64,000 nt of DNA from Paenibacillus sp. H1-7 (GTDB taxonomy: Bacteria; Bacillota; Bacilli; Paenibacillales; NBRC-103111): the NCBI RefSeq assembly GCF_022354825.1, contig NZ_CP031168.1:6821501-6885500 (forward strand). The letters are read 5' to 3'. The position numbers were made by a program, and so were the translations under genes. This document shows positions 16,381 to 25,416 of the stretch, in pieces (the stretch's first letter is position 1; each line of letters starts with the position of its first letter). The notes beneath the pieces are model-generated. The model had not been told where the DNA came from. It saw nothing but the letters and a program-made list of their open reading frames with translations, and did not search any database.

Positions 16381-16481
16381 ACACATGTTCCTTTCCTTAT
16401 TTAAAGATAATATCCCTGAAAAATATTATGGATGGAATCAGCAGAAGGAAGTAGAGCGTTCCTGCTTAAAAATTGCCTAAT

Positions 16482-16543
16482 ACTGCAATCCGTTAGTTAT
16501 TACATGTGTTCTGTATTGCAATCTATTTCATTGCTTATATAAT
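16482..16543 (+). promoter_or_regulatory. Promoter with direct repeats ahead of the AraC gene
   Basis: TTGCAA (16516-16521), 16-bp spacer, TATAAT (16538-16543) form a good vegetative promoter 30 nt before the start. ACTGCAATC (16482-16490) and ATTGCAATC (16515-16523) are direct repeats 33 nt apart (about three helical turns), the second overlapping the -35; this is a plausible AraC-family half-site arrangement in the divergent region. Confidence 0.5.
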
Positions 16544-16572
16544 TTTAGAGAAGGATGGGAGGTGGCGAATCC

Positions 16573-17541
16573 ATGCCAGAGCAACACCTTGATAACCGAA
16601 TTAACAATGGACTGAGTGTTTCTATTCATAAGAAAGCGCTGGATCAGCTAATTGCCATGACGGATCGAATTCCTCTGGCAGATGGGCGGACGCCAACCAT
16701 AATTCCGTTTCTATCCATTATTAAACACAGTCGCGATATACCGCGAAGTATCGGTGTCTTGACTCCATCCTTTTGTCTGATTCTGCAAGGGACAAAGAAG
16801 CTTTACCTTGGCCAAGATATCTTTCAATACTCAGAGGGGGATTATTTGGCATCGCTGATCGATATGCCCGCTTCCGCCCAAGTGACCGGAGCTACGAAAG
16901 AATTGCCATATTTGGGGTTGCGCATTGATTTTACGACGCAAGAAATCGCTTCTGTGGCCATGGAGGCGGAAATTAACACAGAACCTAGAGAGAACGATCT
17001 GAGTGCAGGAGCCTTCATCGGTAAATCGGATGCCGGGCTGCTGGATCTATTTTTCCGGTTACTGAAGCTAGTCGATAAGCCGAAAGAAGCTCGATTTCTG
17101 TCCGAGTTGATCAAGAAGGAAATGATTTTTAACTTACTTTCAGGTGGTTATGGACACTTGTTTTTCCAAAGGGTTCTTTTTGATCAAAGATCGGATGGAG
17201 TCGGTATGGCGATCCAGTGGATTAAAGAAAATTACACACGTTCTTTTACTGTGGAGGAACTCGCCAAATCCTGCAACATGAGTACTTCCGGGCTGCATCA
17301 TAAATTCAAAGCGATCACAACAATGGGGCCTTTGCAGTACCAGAAGCAGCTTCGCCTTCAAGAAGCCAGGCGTTTGATGATGAGTGGTCCTATAGGGGCA
17401 ACGACGGCCGCGCTGACAGTAGGCTATGAAAGCCCGTCACAATTCAACCGGGAATATCGAAGGCTTTTTGGTCTGCCTCCTCTGCAGGATATTAAAGCCA
17501 TGCGAAAATCTTCTTATACTTGGGGATTCGAAGAAAGTTAA
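16573..17541 (+). CDS. AraC-family regulator (AraC_N-type sensor domain)
   Basis: 322 aa. The N-terminal domain (residues 45-200) follows the AraC_N pattern: TPSFCLILQGTKKLYLG, EGDYLASLIDMPASAQVT, and LPYLGLRIDF. The C-terminal domain holds FTVEELAKSCNMSTSGLHHKF and the second HTH AALTVGYESPSQFNREYRRL. ATG at 16573 is chosen because GGGAGGTGG lies 7 nt upstream, while ATG 16555 has no spacing to a ribosome site. Probably regulates the divergent MFS exporter and itself. A hairpin follows the stop. Confidence 0.88.
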   Translation: MPEQHLDNRINNGLSVSIHKKALDQLIAMTDRIPLADGRTPTIIPFLSIIKHSRDIPRSIGVLTPSFCLILQGTKKLYLGQDIFQYSEGDYLASLIDMPASAQVTGATKELPYLGLRIDFTTQEIASVAMEAEINTEPRENDLSAGAFIGKSDAGLLDLFFRLLKLVDKPKEARFLSELIKKEMIFNLLSGGYGHLFFQRVLFDQRSDGVGMAIQWIKENYTRSFTVEELAKSCNMSTSGLHHKFKAITTMGPLQYQKQLRLQEARRLMMSGPIGATTAALTVGYESPSQFNREYRRLFGLPPLQDIKAMRKSSYTWGFEES

Positions 17542-17582
17542 CGAAGGCGGTCAGAGGGTCATTTTCATATTAAGCAAAAATA

Positions 17583-17614
17583 ACGGAGCCGCGCTTATTA
17601 GCGGGCTCCGTTTT
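17583..17614 (+). terminator. Rho-independent terminator after the AraC gene
   Basis: ACGGAGCC (17583-17590) pairs with GGCTCCGT (17604-17611), with an extra GCG/CGC pair inside, then TTTT. 42 nt after the AraC stop. Confidence 0.75.
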
Positions 17615-17777
17615 AGGCATATTTGTAGGACATCTTTCCATAGGAACCATAATACAGTCCGGAACGGCTGAAGATCCGGATGTCATTGCTGATGTTTGGT
17701 ATAACATGTATGAACAAAAGGACCGCTTTGAAGAAATCTTCCCTCCAGGCCTTGATCCATCGATAATTTCCATTTAA
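17615..17777 (+). pseudogene. Possible C-terminal fragment of a regulator (TetR-like)
   Basis: An open frame with no start codon runs through the terminator region to TAA 17775-17777 and encodes FVGHLSIGTIIQSGTAEDPD then a helix DVIADVWYNMYEQKDRFEEI. The composition and protein-like helices suggest the end of a TetR-type ligand domain, but the match is by eye only. It could also be a chance frame. Confidence 0.3.
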
Positions 17778-17833
17778 TAAAAACAAAGGGACAACTATTG
17801 AAATGATGGTTGTCTTCTTCGCTATAATTCCAT

Positions 17834-18526
17834 CTAGTTCAGAGCGAAGTCAACAGCACTTACCGCATGGAGTCTTGTAGTATCATATACGGGTATGACG
17901 CAATCGTCTTGCGAGATGAGTAGAGTTATTTCCGTACATCCCAGAATAACGGCTTCCGCTCCTTGCTGTATAAGATCATTAATGATCTTTAAGTACATTT
18001 GCTTAGACTCCTCATTTATAATGCCCAGACAAAGTTCTTGATAGATGATGTCATGCACAACCGAGCGATCTACTTCATTTGGCACAATAACCTCAAGTCC
18101 AAACTTTTCACTGAGTCTGCCCTTGTAAAAATCTTGTTCCATCGTAAAGGCAGTTCCCAGTAAGGCAACCTTCTGGATGCCGTCTTTAACAATTTCATTT
18201 GCCGTAGAGTCAGCAATATGAATTAATGGAATGGACACCGCTTCTTCTACTTCATGTGCCATTTTGTGCATGGTATTAGTGCAGATGACGATTAAGTCTG
18301 CTCCGCTCTTTTCAAGCTTTTGTGCCGACTCAATCATAATATTTGTAGCCTCAGCCCAGTTTCCCTGATGCTGTAGAGTCTTAATTTCATGAAAATCTAC
18401 CGAATACATCAGACTTTTAGCAGAATGATGTCCACCTAGTCGTTTTTTTACATGCTGATTAATTATTTGATAATAGAGAAGAGATGACTCCCAGCTCATT
18501 CCACCAATAAGACCTATAGTTTTCAT
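17834..18526 (-). CDS. Aspartate/glutamate racemase family protein (RacX/YgeA-like)
   Basis: 230 aa. TIGLIGGMSWESSLLYYQ at the N-terminus and the two catalytic cysteines in ICTNTMH (about residue 80) and LGCTEI (about residue 190) define a PLP-independent broad amino-acid racemase. Such enzymes make D-amino acids for cell-wall remodelling or signalling. ATG at 18526 is chosen because GAGGTG lies 8 nt upstream. Monocistronic by spacing. Confidence 0.88.
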   Translation of the reverse strand: MKTIGLIGGMSWESSLLYYQIINQHVKKRLGGHHSAKSLMYSVDFHEIKTLQHQGNWAEATNIMIESAQKLEKSGADLIVICTNTMHKMAHEVEEAVSIPLIHIADSTANEIVKDGIQKVALLGTAFTMEQDFYKGRLSEKFGLEVIVPNEVDRSVVHDIIYQELCLGIINEESKQMYLKIINDLIQQGAEAVILGCTEITLLISQDDCVIPVYDTTRLHAVSAVDFALN

Positions 18527-18656
18527 TATTAAGCACCTCATGAATTGGTAACTTCATTTTCTCACATGTAGATTATGGATTCAATAAATAGAGAATATTG
18601 TATCCAACGATATTACCGCATCTGCGGTACGACCAGCGTTTACCTCAAGCATTACT

Positions 18657-18962
18657 CTAGCTTCTACTCCTCTTGCTTATTTCGAGAAGACCCTTAACCA
18701 AAAAGGATATGCTTATTGCCCAGACTATCCCTAGCGACGCAAATGCCAAAGAATTATATGCAGAGCTAGTGAACGCTCTCGTTTCCAGTATTCTAGTTAA
18801 AAAGAACGCGCACATCGTGAAAAGCAACAAATGGCTAAGAATCCACCCGTATCCATGCTTTTTGTATTTAACACAGAAGCTAATTAACATTCCAAATACA
18901 GGGAGCATTACAACAAGTAAACCCACCCGCAACAATTGGGGAACTTCCTCTTCTAAGAGCAT
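18657..18962 (-). CDS. Small membrane protein of unknown function
   Basis: 101 aa with three hydrophobic segments (LLVVMLPVFGMLISFC, ILSHLLLFTMCAFFLT, ASLGIVWAISISFLV). ATG at 18962 is preceded by AAGGAGATT. Not recognised. Stands alone between the racemase gene and the divergent APH-fold gene. Confidence 0.6.
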   Translation of the reverse strand: MLLEEEVPQLLRVGLLVVMLPVFGMLISFCVKYKKHGYGWILSHLLLFTMCAFFLTRILETRAFTSSAYNSLAFASLGIVWAISISFLVKGLLEISKRSRS

Positions 18963-19121
18963 AATTGATCAATCTCCTTCCACTAGAGTTCAACAGCTTA
19001 CTTATACCCATTCTCTCCCTTGAATCCCTCCGGAACCAACACTTATAGTTATTGTAATGATGCATCAGGTGGATGTTCCAGATAAAAACGGATGGACAAA
19101 TACAGAGGAAGCGGTGAGAAC

Positions 19122-19994
19122 ATGATTGAAATTACCACCGAATTAGTACGTCGATTAATCAATAGCCAATTTCCACAGTGGAAGGATTTATCGGTAAGGC
19201 CAGTAGAAAAAAGCGGACATGATAATCGCACTTTTCGGCTAGGTAACGAGCTGACTGTTCGCCTGCCAAGTCATGAACGCTACGCTTCAGCTGTTGAAAA
19301 AGAGTTGACCTGGCTGCCTGTATTCAAGCCCTTCCTATCCTTGCCGATTCCAGCTCCTATTGCCAAAGGTGAGCCTACGGATGAATATCCCCTTCCATGG
19401 TCGGTCAACAGATGGATTGACGGCGATACCGTCAAGCGTTCCAATATTCGTAATCAAAACGAATTTGCCGAAGATCTCGCCGGATTTTTGCAAGAGCTGG
19501 AAGCAATCGATGCAAGCCGGGGCGTTCCCGCGGGTACGCAAAATTTTCATCGCGGAGGAAACCTTGCCGTTTACGACAATGATACAAGATCCGTTATCGA
19601 GACGCTTCAATACGATCAGCAGCTTTTAACGGAAATATGGGAGCTCTCCCTTGCGACAACATACCAATCAGCCCCGCTATGGCTGCACGGCGACGTTGCG
19701 GTAGGCAATCTTCTCGTGAAAGAAGGAAAACTGTGCGGCGTCATCGATTTTGGAACTATGGGTGTGGGAGACCCTTCGAGCGACCTTGTGATGGCTTGGA
19801 ACTTTTTTGACGACGTCAGCCGCAGCATATTCCTCACCCGCATGAATTTTGATGAGGCCACCGTCCATCGTGCACGCGGATGGGCAATTTGGAAAGCACT
19901 CATCACCTTCGCTTGGAATGAGCAAGGCTCGGAGGCCTCGAATTGGGGCAAGGAAGTGATTGACGTAATTATCCGAGACTATAAAAAGCATTAA
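19122..19994 (+). CDS. Aminoglycoside phosphotransferase (APH)-fold kinase
   Basis: 290 aa. Kinase-like fold with phosphate-loop-like GHDNRTFRLGNELTVRLPS (about 32-50), catalytic loop LWLHGDVAVGNLLV (HGD...N, about 190) and metal-binding IDFGTMGVGDPSSDL. Members phosphorylate aminoglycosides, macrolides, homoserine or other small hydroxyl compounds; the closest Bacillus relatives are annotated as APH without proven drug activity. ATG at 19122 with GGTGAGAAC upstream; the earlier in-frame ATG at 19092 lacks one. Confidence 0.85.
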   Translation: MIEITTELVRRLINSQFPQWKDLSVRPVEKSGHDNRTFRLGNELTVRLPSHERYASAVEKELTWLPVFKPFLSLPIPAPIAKGEPTDEYPLPWSVNRWIDGDTVKRSNIRNQNEFAEDLAGFLQELEAIDASRGVPAGTQNFHRGGNLAVYDNDTRSVIETLQYDQQLLTEIWELSLATTYQSAPLWLHGDVAVGNLLVKEGKLCGVIDFGTMGVGDPSSDLVMAWNFFDDVSRSIFLTRMNFDEATVHRARGWAIWKALITFAWNEQGSEASNWGKEVIDVIIRDYKKH

Positions 19995-20202
19995 CTAGAA
20001 TAGCGGACGCCCGCTATCTTACCGTCAGCTCAACGTATTATATCTTCATAAGCATTTCTGGCGTCCGTCTGCCCTTTTTCCGAATGGGTTATTCCAACTA
20101 TATTCCACTCTGTTAAATTATCCCATAACCTTAGCATTTCCTTCAAGCGAGCAAGTAAAATCATGGTTTTACTGATGCGTGCAATTAGCCCTTCTAGAGT
20201 AA

Positions 20203-20234
20203 CAAAAAAGCAGCCAATCTTAAGGATCGGCTGC
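20203..20234 (-). terminator. Rho-independent terminator of the YitT gene
   Basis: On the minus strand GGCAGCCGATC and GATTGGCTGCT pair around a 5-nt loop and are followed by TTTTTTG. Confidence 0.8.
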
Positions 20235-20285
20235 CGTTCTGTCTTTAGCAGGTTTGCTGCACATTCACGTTTATTCCCCTGCTTG

Positions 20286-21155
20286 CTAGTGGATATCGTG
20301 TTTCTTAAAGTTTCCGCCCTTCACTTCGGCAACGTCATATACCATAACAAAAGCACTCGAGTCAATTTCATAAATGATCTCTTTCATTTTGCTTTCTTCC
20401 AGCCGGTTAATGACGCAAGTAATTTCTTTGAACTGCTCGTGTGAATATGCGCCTTGCACGAGATTATATGTAGCACTGCGGCCTAAGCGGTCGCGTATCG
20501 TCTCCACCAGTTCTTCAGGATGCTTGCTAATAATTTTGAACGTTTTGGCGCCGCTTAAACCTTCTTCTACGATATGTATCACTTTGGAGGCAATATAATA
20601 AGCGATAGCTGACATAATAGCCCCTTGAAGACCGAATACGGTCGAAACGACAATAAATACGAACGTATTTAAAAATAAGATCAGATCGCTAGTACCGAAG
20701 GGCAATTTTCGGGAAAGCAATACGGCTAACATATCGATACCATCCAGCGCCCCGCCATTTCGAAGTGCCAAACCCATACCAAAACCGATAATAATACCGC
20801 CGACAACAGTCACCAGCAGCGTATCGCCTTTGATGATGGGCGAAATGTGATGTAACACTGAAGTACCAGCTGCTAGCGAAACTATACCTATCACGGAATA
20901 AATTGCAAAGCTTTTTCCAATCTGCTTATATCCTAAAAATATAAACGGAATATTAAGAATCGCAATTAACAATCCGAGAGGCACTCCGGTAAGCTCGAAT
21001 CCAACGATGCTTAACCCCGTTACCCCGCCGTCGGATACGCTGTTCGGAATTAAAACCGCCTCAAGTCCATAGGCTGTGATGAATCCCCCAATGATTACGG
21101 CTAGTGCCCGTAAACTTTTCTTTAACATGGGGGATTGTTTGTGCTCTGTCTTCAT
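20286..21155 (-). CDS. YitT family membrane protein (DUF161 + DUF2179)
   Basis: 289 aa. Five or six membrane helices in residues 12-200 with the family signatures SVSDGGVTGLSIV and ALRNGGALDGIDMLAV, then a cytoplasmic DUF2179 domain (residues 205-275: ISKHPEELVETIRDRLGRSA). The family is common in Firmicutes; function is not established. ATG at 21155 with GAGGTC upstream. Its terminator lies at 20203-20234; the IS element was inserted 140 bp upstream of its start. Confidence 0.9.
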   Translation of the reverse strand: MKTEHKQSPMLKKSLRALAVIIGGFITAYGLEAVLIPNSVSDGGVTGLSIVGFELTGVPLGLLIAILNIPFIFLGYKQIGKSFAIYSVIGIVSLAAGTSVLHHISPIIKGDTLLVTVVGGIIIGFGMGLALRNGGALDGIDMLAVLLSRKLPFGTSDLILFLNTFVFIVVSTVFGLQGAIMSAIAYYIASKVIHIVEEGLSGAKTFKIISKHPEELVETIRDRLGRSATYNLVQGAYSHEQFKEITCVINRLEESKMKEIIYEIDSSAFVMVYDVAEVKGGNFKKHDIH

Positions 21156-21339
21156 TCTTTGACCTCGTTTCGTTATTTAGTCCAGCCTGATTATTTTACC
21201 CAATAAACAAACCTGGATTAATTTTACCTGAAATCGAAAAAAATATCACTTCCTGTCGAATGCCTGTTTAACATAAAAACGGCACCCGACCGTTTATGAA
21301 CAGCACCCCGTCAAGTAGACAGTACAAATAATAAAACAG

Positions 21340-22158
21340 TTAAGCGGCCTTGTTCCTGAATTCCATCGGACTAAGGCCGTTTAATTTTGCTTGTAATCGT
21401 TCATTATTGTAGAAACAGATATAAGCCTCAATATCTCTCTTGAGGTCATCAAAAGTTTCGTACCTGTGTAAGTAATACTTCTCGCACTTTAAAGTTCCCC
21501 AGAACGATTCCATTGGGCCGTTATCGATGCATCGCCCAACCCGAGACATGCTCTGAGACATCTTGTTCTCATCCAAAATCTTCTTGAAGTCCAGCGATGT
21601 GTATTGAAAACCACGATCGCTGTGCAGCATAGGCCTGCTTCCAGGGGCCGCTTGTAAGGCTCGCTCCAAAGTCTGAAATACCAATGGGTTGTTATTGGAA
21701 TGTCCCATAACATAGGAGACGACAGATTTATCATGAAGATCGAGAATGGCACTTAAATAAGCCTTCTGACCATGGCCATATTTAAATTCGGTAACATCTG
21801 TTACCCATTTCTCATTAGGCGCTGTTGCTTGAAACTCACGGTTTAACAGGTTCTCTGCCACTTGTTGTGGAGTAGAACGCATATATTTTGGTTTCTTCCT
21901 ACGGATTACGGACTGGATTGCCTTTAGCTTCATCAACCGATATACACGTTTATGGTTGATCGCTTTTCCGGTTTGTTTGCACATATGCAGGGTTAATTGA
22001 CGATACCCAAAAGTACGCTCTACTTTCTCGTAGATGTCCATCATCACTTGCATCAGCTGCTCATTCTCTAACTCATGAGAGCTGGGTTCGCAATTTAACC
22101 ACTTGTAATAGCTTGAGCGTGCAATTCTAGCAATTTCACAGAGATGCTGAATACTCAT
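21340..22158 (-). CDS. IS3-family transposase OrfB (DDE integrase domain)
   Basis: 272 aa from its internal ATG; the frame is open further upstream to the slippery site near 22254, so the working product is probably the OrfA-OrfB fusion made by -1 frameshifting. The helix-turn-helix HTH_21 segment is followed by the rve domain with D in WVTDVTEFKYG, D in MLHSDRGFQYTS and E in NGPMESFWGTLK (DDE triad). It catalyses strand transfer of the element. Confidence 0.9.
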   Translation of the reverse strand: MSIQHLCEIARIARSSYYKWLNCEPSSHELENEQLMQVMMDIYEKVERTFGYRQLTLHMCKQTGKAINHKRVYRLMKLKAIQSVIRRKKPKYMRSTPQQVAENLLNREFQATAPNEKWVTDVTEFKYGHGQKAYLSAILDLHDKSVVSYVMGHSNNNPLVFQTLERALQAAPGSRPMLHSDRGFQYTSLDFKKILDENKMSQSMSRVGRCIDNGPMESFWGTLKCEKYYLHRYETFDDLKRDIEAYICFYNNERLQAKLNGLSPMEFRNKAA

Positions 22159-22217
22159 TGATTCATCCTTGTGAAGCGCTCGAATGGCAAGGTAAACCGT
22201 TTCTTGTCGTATATGAC

Positions 22218-22895
22218 CTAGCGTCGCCTTCTTTCGAGTTCCTCTAACTTTTTTAAAAATGCATTTTCGGCCCGTAGGCGCTCAATTTCATACTCCATCT
22301 GCTTCATCTTGAGTTTCTGCTGCTCAGCCTCCGTTAACTCTTCCGGGGCTTTCTTTCTGCCCCGGCCATCTTTTAACGCATCTTGACCACCATCTTCAAA
22401 CTTCTTCACCCATTGATACACTTGTTGGTAGGAGACCTGGAATTGTCCCACTGTTTTTTGATAGTCATGCTGATTGGTCAAGCAATACTGAACAATCTCT
22501 ATCCGTTCCTGCCACGTAGTAGTACGACCCTTTGTCATAGCTTTTGGTTCCCCTTTATAGGCATTTAAGCTGCTATGACCATTATACTTCTTAATCCAGT
22601 CGGAAAGTTGTCTCGTACTAGCTATCTTGTATTTCTCAATGATCTGGTATTGGGATAATCCCCCTTCAAGATAATCCTTCACCGCTTGGAGTTTAAATTC
22701 AGCGGTATAACTTTGATTATGTGTACGGCTCACCAGACCCTCAGCCCCATAAAGCTTGTAGCGCCGCTGCCATTTCATCAAAGTTGTTTTGTTGATCTCA
22801 TATTTCTTAGCAGCAGCTAGAAAACCAATCTCTCCCCTTAACACTTCTTCGAGAATATTGAGTTTCTCTAGCGCATTATATTTTCCTCTAGCCAT
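22218..22895 (-). CDS. IS3-family transposase OrfA (HTH, coiled coil)
   Basis: 225 aa, longer than the usual IS3 OrfA (about 100 aa) because it has several HTH segments (about 1-50, 60-110 and 128-175; e.g. EFKLQAVKDYLEGGLSQYQI), as in IS150-type OrfA. The C-terminus is a leucine-zipper-like helix (EQQKLKMKQMEYEIERLRAE). It binds the terminal repeats; the slippery A6G lies 12 codons before its stop so that a fraction of ribosomes continue into OrfB. Confidence 0.88.
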   Translation of the reverse strand: MARGKYNALEKLNILEEVLRGEIGFLAAAKKYEINKTTLMKWQRRYKLYGAEGLVSRTHNQSYTAEFKLQAVKDYLEGGLSQYQIIEKYKIASTRQLSDWIKKYNGHSSLNAYKGEPKAMTKGRTTTWQERIEIVQYCLTNQHDYQKTVGQFQVSYQQVYQWVKKFEDGGQDALKDGRGRKKAPEELTEAEQQKLKMKQMEYEIERLRAENAFLKKLEELERRRR

Positions 22896-23055
22896 GAAAA
22901 AAGCTCCTCTTTACAATAAACAGGTTTTATTTTTTCACCTGTCTACCGCAAGGGGAGCATATCATTAGCGGCTGCCGTCCTGGCTTTATTAGAGTATCCA
23001 TTTCATTCCTTCTAGAGCAGTAATCTGGTTACCGGCTCGCTGCTGCCGTTGGCAA

Positions 23056-23970
23056 TTAGGCGCCCTTGACACCCAATCCCGCTTTCGGCTCGCGCGGCAG
23101 CCGCCGCTTCATGTTCGTGATCGCAACGCCGGCCAAAATCAGTACCCCGCCGCCGATCTGCGCAGGCAGGATCGGGTCGCCCAGCACAAAATGGCTGACA
23201 ACGATGGCAATGAACGGCGGAATGTTCATGAACATCGCGCTCATGGATGCCCCGGCGACCGCGATGCCCTGGTTCCACCAAAAGCCCGCCAGCCCTTGGC
23301 CGATGACGGCGACGCAAACGAGCAGCACCCATGTGAACACCCTATGGCTGGCGTACAGGTCGCCGTTCAGCGCTTCTACCGCGACGGCCGGTGACATGAG
23401 GATCGTGCCAATCACCGTAGAGTAGATTGTCACCTCGTACGAAGTCATTACCGTCGTCAGCTTGCGGATGAACAGCAGGCTGACCGACATGCCGAGCATC
23501 GCGACAAGCAAATACACGTCGCCGTGGGAGATACCCAGCTGTTTGCCCCCGAGCAAGACGATGCAAACGACACCGATTAGAGCCACGATGGCCCCGGTCA
23601 GCTTTTGCCCGGTGATGACCTCCTTCAAGAACATACGCGACAGCAGCGTTGTCGCTATCGGGGCCAGCGCGATAATCAGCGCCGCATTCCCTGCCGTAGA
23701 CTCCTGCAAGCCGGTAAAATAAAACAGCTGATTAATCAGCGTACCCGTGATGCCGGCCATAAGCAGCAAGCCCCATTCGTGTTTTTTCGGCCATCGCATC
23801 GATTTATTGATGATCGCCAATGAAAGGAGGAACAGCGACATGACAACCAAGCGGGCAAAGGAAAGAAATATCGGCGAGAAATCGCGCAGCATGTATGCGC
23901 TCGCCACGTAGTTGCCTCCCCAGAGCAGGGAGACGCCCCATAATTTAAGCAGTACCGTACGATTTGGCAT
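23056..23970 (-). CDS. EamA/DMT-family transporter
   Basis: 304 aa with about 10 membrane helices in two EamA repeats (first repeat WGVSLLWGGNYVASAYM..., second repeat beginning near GDVYLLVAMLGMSVSLLFI). PrfA-box-like motif QESTAGNAALIIALAPIATT is typical of the family. Expected to export amino acids or metabolites. ATG at 23970 is chosen because AAGGAGATTAC precedes it. The likely terminator downstream was split by the IS element. Confidence 0.88.
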   Translation of the reverse strand: MPNRTVLLKLWGVSLLWGGNYVASAYMLRDFSPIFLSFARLVVMSLFLLSLAIINKSMRWPKKHEWGLLLMAGITGTLINQLFYFTGLQESTAGNAALIIALAPIATTLLSRMFLKEVITGQKLTGAIVALIGVVCIVLLGGKQLGISHGDVYLLVAMLGMSVSLLFIRKLTTVMTSYEVTIYSTVIGTILMSPAVAVEALNGDLYASHRVFTWVLLVCVAVIGQGLAGFWWNQGIAVAGASMSAMFMNIPPFIAIVVSHFVLGDPILPAQIGGGVLILAGVAITNMKRRLPREPKAGLGVKGA

Positions 23971-24256
23971 GAAATTGTAATCTCCTTGACAGATAATTGC
24001 GACGGCCGCCACGCCCGCCGCTTCAGCGCGTCCGCACGCAGTAACCTACCATCGTGTGAGATTATAACATAATAGTGGACATCTGTTACCGTATTTTTCT
24101 CAGTTTATTAAAACTTAAAATCAGGGAAAATCAGAAACGAGAGACTCCACACTGTAGTCATGTATAATATGTTGAATCCCTTTTGTTTCGTTCTCCATCT
24201 GCTATGGCGATTACGAGGTCAGCCGATGAATCCCTTTTTTTATGTCAAACGAAGAT

Positions 24257-25234
24257 TTAATTGCCCAGTTCCTGTATCAACCATTGGTACACGGAAAAGG
24301 CCGGCTTTGGTGTATAATCGTCCCTCATCATGCCGAACTGATGAAACAAATCCGGCTTCGAGCTATCTGGATCTCGCAAACCGAAAAACACATAGTGGGT
24401 AATGTGGAGATCTTCGCGTAACTGATAAACCGTACGGATCACCTTGTCGAGAACAGCCGATTGATGATCATATGTTCTTTCCTCATTAGTAAAAGGATTC
24501 TGTCCAGTAGGCCATCCGTTCTCGGTCACCCGGATCGGAACTGAGGCGGGTATCCCAGCCTCAACCAGATGGTTTTGCCTCAAATCTCGAAGTATTCGTT
24601 CCACAGAAGCAGGGATGTCGCTTAAGGCAAGCGGCTCCTCGAATACGTCCACATAGAAGTTATGGCCGACGAAATCGAGAGAGTTTACAAACCTGCTGCC
24701 TCCAATCTCAGCAAGTCCTGCCCAGAAACGGGGAACCGACACGGGACTTTCAGGCACGGACCCGAACCCGATTTTCATCTGAAGACCGCATTTCAGGACT
24801 TCCTCTTTGGCTGCGATCACCCCTTCTACCAAGGCTTGACGCGTGTAAGGCTTCGAACCTTCCATAAATGACAAATTCGGTTCGTTTGTAATTTGAAGAG
24901 AAGTCATGTGGGGGCCGTATTCCCTCACGATTTTGCGGATAAACGCCAGCCATTCATCCATTTCGATATCTGCCGTCTGAAGCCATCCGATAGCAAGATC
25001 ACCTAATAATCCGGAATGAAGAAGCCGTTCAACAAATGAGATTAGGCCAGGCTCTGAATCAGGCTTCGTATAAACAAGGTAGTTTCGCGGGACTAACCTA
25101 TTCGAGTTCCCTCGAAGTAGTTGAAGCGCCTTCCCGATCTTGTCGTAGTCATCTTTCGGACCAACTGCCAAACCGGTCGGGGTACCGGCAACACTTAGAG
25201 GGTAAATCCCGAAAGTTAACCCTGATGTAGTCAT
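24257..25234 (-). CDS. Clan GH-A glycoside-hydrolase-like protein (TIM barrel)
   Basis: 325 aa without a signal peptide. SLQITNEPN (acid/base Glu about 118, after a strand) and PIRVTENGWPTG (nucleophile Glu about 238) are the two catalytic-glutamate motifs of clan A barrels; THYVFFGLRDPD and PKPAFSVYQWL resemble the last strands and helix. The exact family is not clear (the ENGWP motif recalls GH17). ATG at 25234 with AAAGGAGCGG upstream; the long upstream extension of the frame has no ribosome site. It lies downstream of the secreted pectate lyase on the same strand but behind a terminator, and could act on plant-derived oligosaccharides in the cytoplasm. Confidence 0.7.
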   Translation of the reverse strand: MTTSGLTFGIYPLSVAGTPTGLAVGPKDDYDKIGKALQLLRGNSNRLVPRNYLVYTKPDSEPGLISFVERLLHSGLLGDLAIGWLQTADIEMDEWLAFIRKIVREYGPHMTSLQITNEPNLSFMEGSKPYTRQALVEGVIAAKEEVLKCGLQMKIGFGSVPESPVSVPRFWAGLAEIGGSRFVNSLDFVGHNFYVDVFEEPLALSDIPASVERILRDLRQNHLVEAGIPASVPIRVTENGWPTGQNPFTNEERTYDHQSAVLDKVIRTVYQLREDLHITHYVFFGLRDPDSSKPDLFHQFGMMRDDYTPKPAFSVYQWLIQELGN

Positions 25235-25362
25235 TTTGTTCACCGCTCCTTTTCCATAGCTTACCTGTATGTATACACACTTATTTATTATTATACCCGT
25301 GTATTCCTGGTTAATCTTAAGGAGGGAAGCATAAGTTTGGAACCGCTGCGGTGTTGAGGAAA

Positions 25363-25389
25363 AGAAAAAGGACTGCCTAAGCAGCCCTA
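25363..25389 (-). terminator. Rho-independent terminator of the pectate lyase gene
   Basis: On the minus strand AGGGCTGC and GGCAGTCCT form a short stem around TTA, followed by TTTTTCTTTT, about 28 nt past the stop. Confidence 0.7.
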
Positions 25390-25416
25390 GCAAGGAAAAT
25401 TCTTCATATCAGATCG

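Larger units (their letters stand above)
21297..22964 (-). mobile_element. Complete IS3-family (IS150-like) insertion sequence
   Basis: 1668 bp. Imperfect 26-bp terminal inverted repeats begin with TGA at both ends: left end TGAACAGCACCCCGTC... from 21297 and right end reading inward from 22964 TGATATGCTCCCCTTG..., both ending in GTAGACAG. TTA occurs directly on both sides (21294-21296 and 22965-22967), a 3-bp target duplication as expected for IS3 elements. It carries OrfA and OrfB with a -1 slippery heptamer A AAA AAG (minus strand, 22248-22254). Everything needed for transposition is intact, so it may be active or recently moved. Confidence 0.9.

Noticed and set aside
20005-20066. GGACGCC/GGCGTCC inverted repeat after the APH-fold gene as a terminator
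   Set aside because: The loop is about 48 nt long and the T-run is 8 nt removed from the stem, so I do not list it.
20030-20164. 45-codon minus frame (possible small peptide near the YitT terminator)
   Set aside because: Reads protein-like for about 30 residues but has no ribosome site; could be a gene remnant, evidence too weak.
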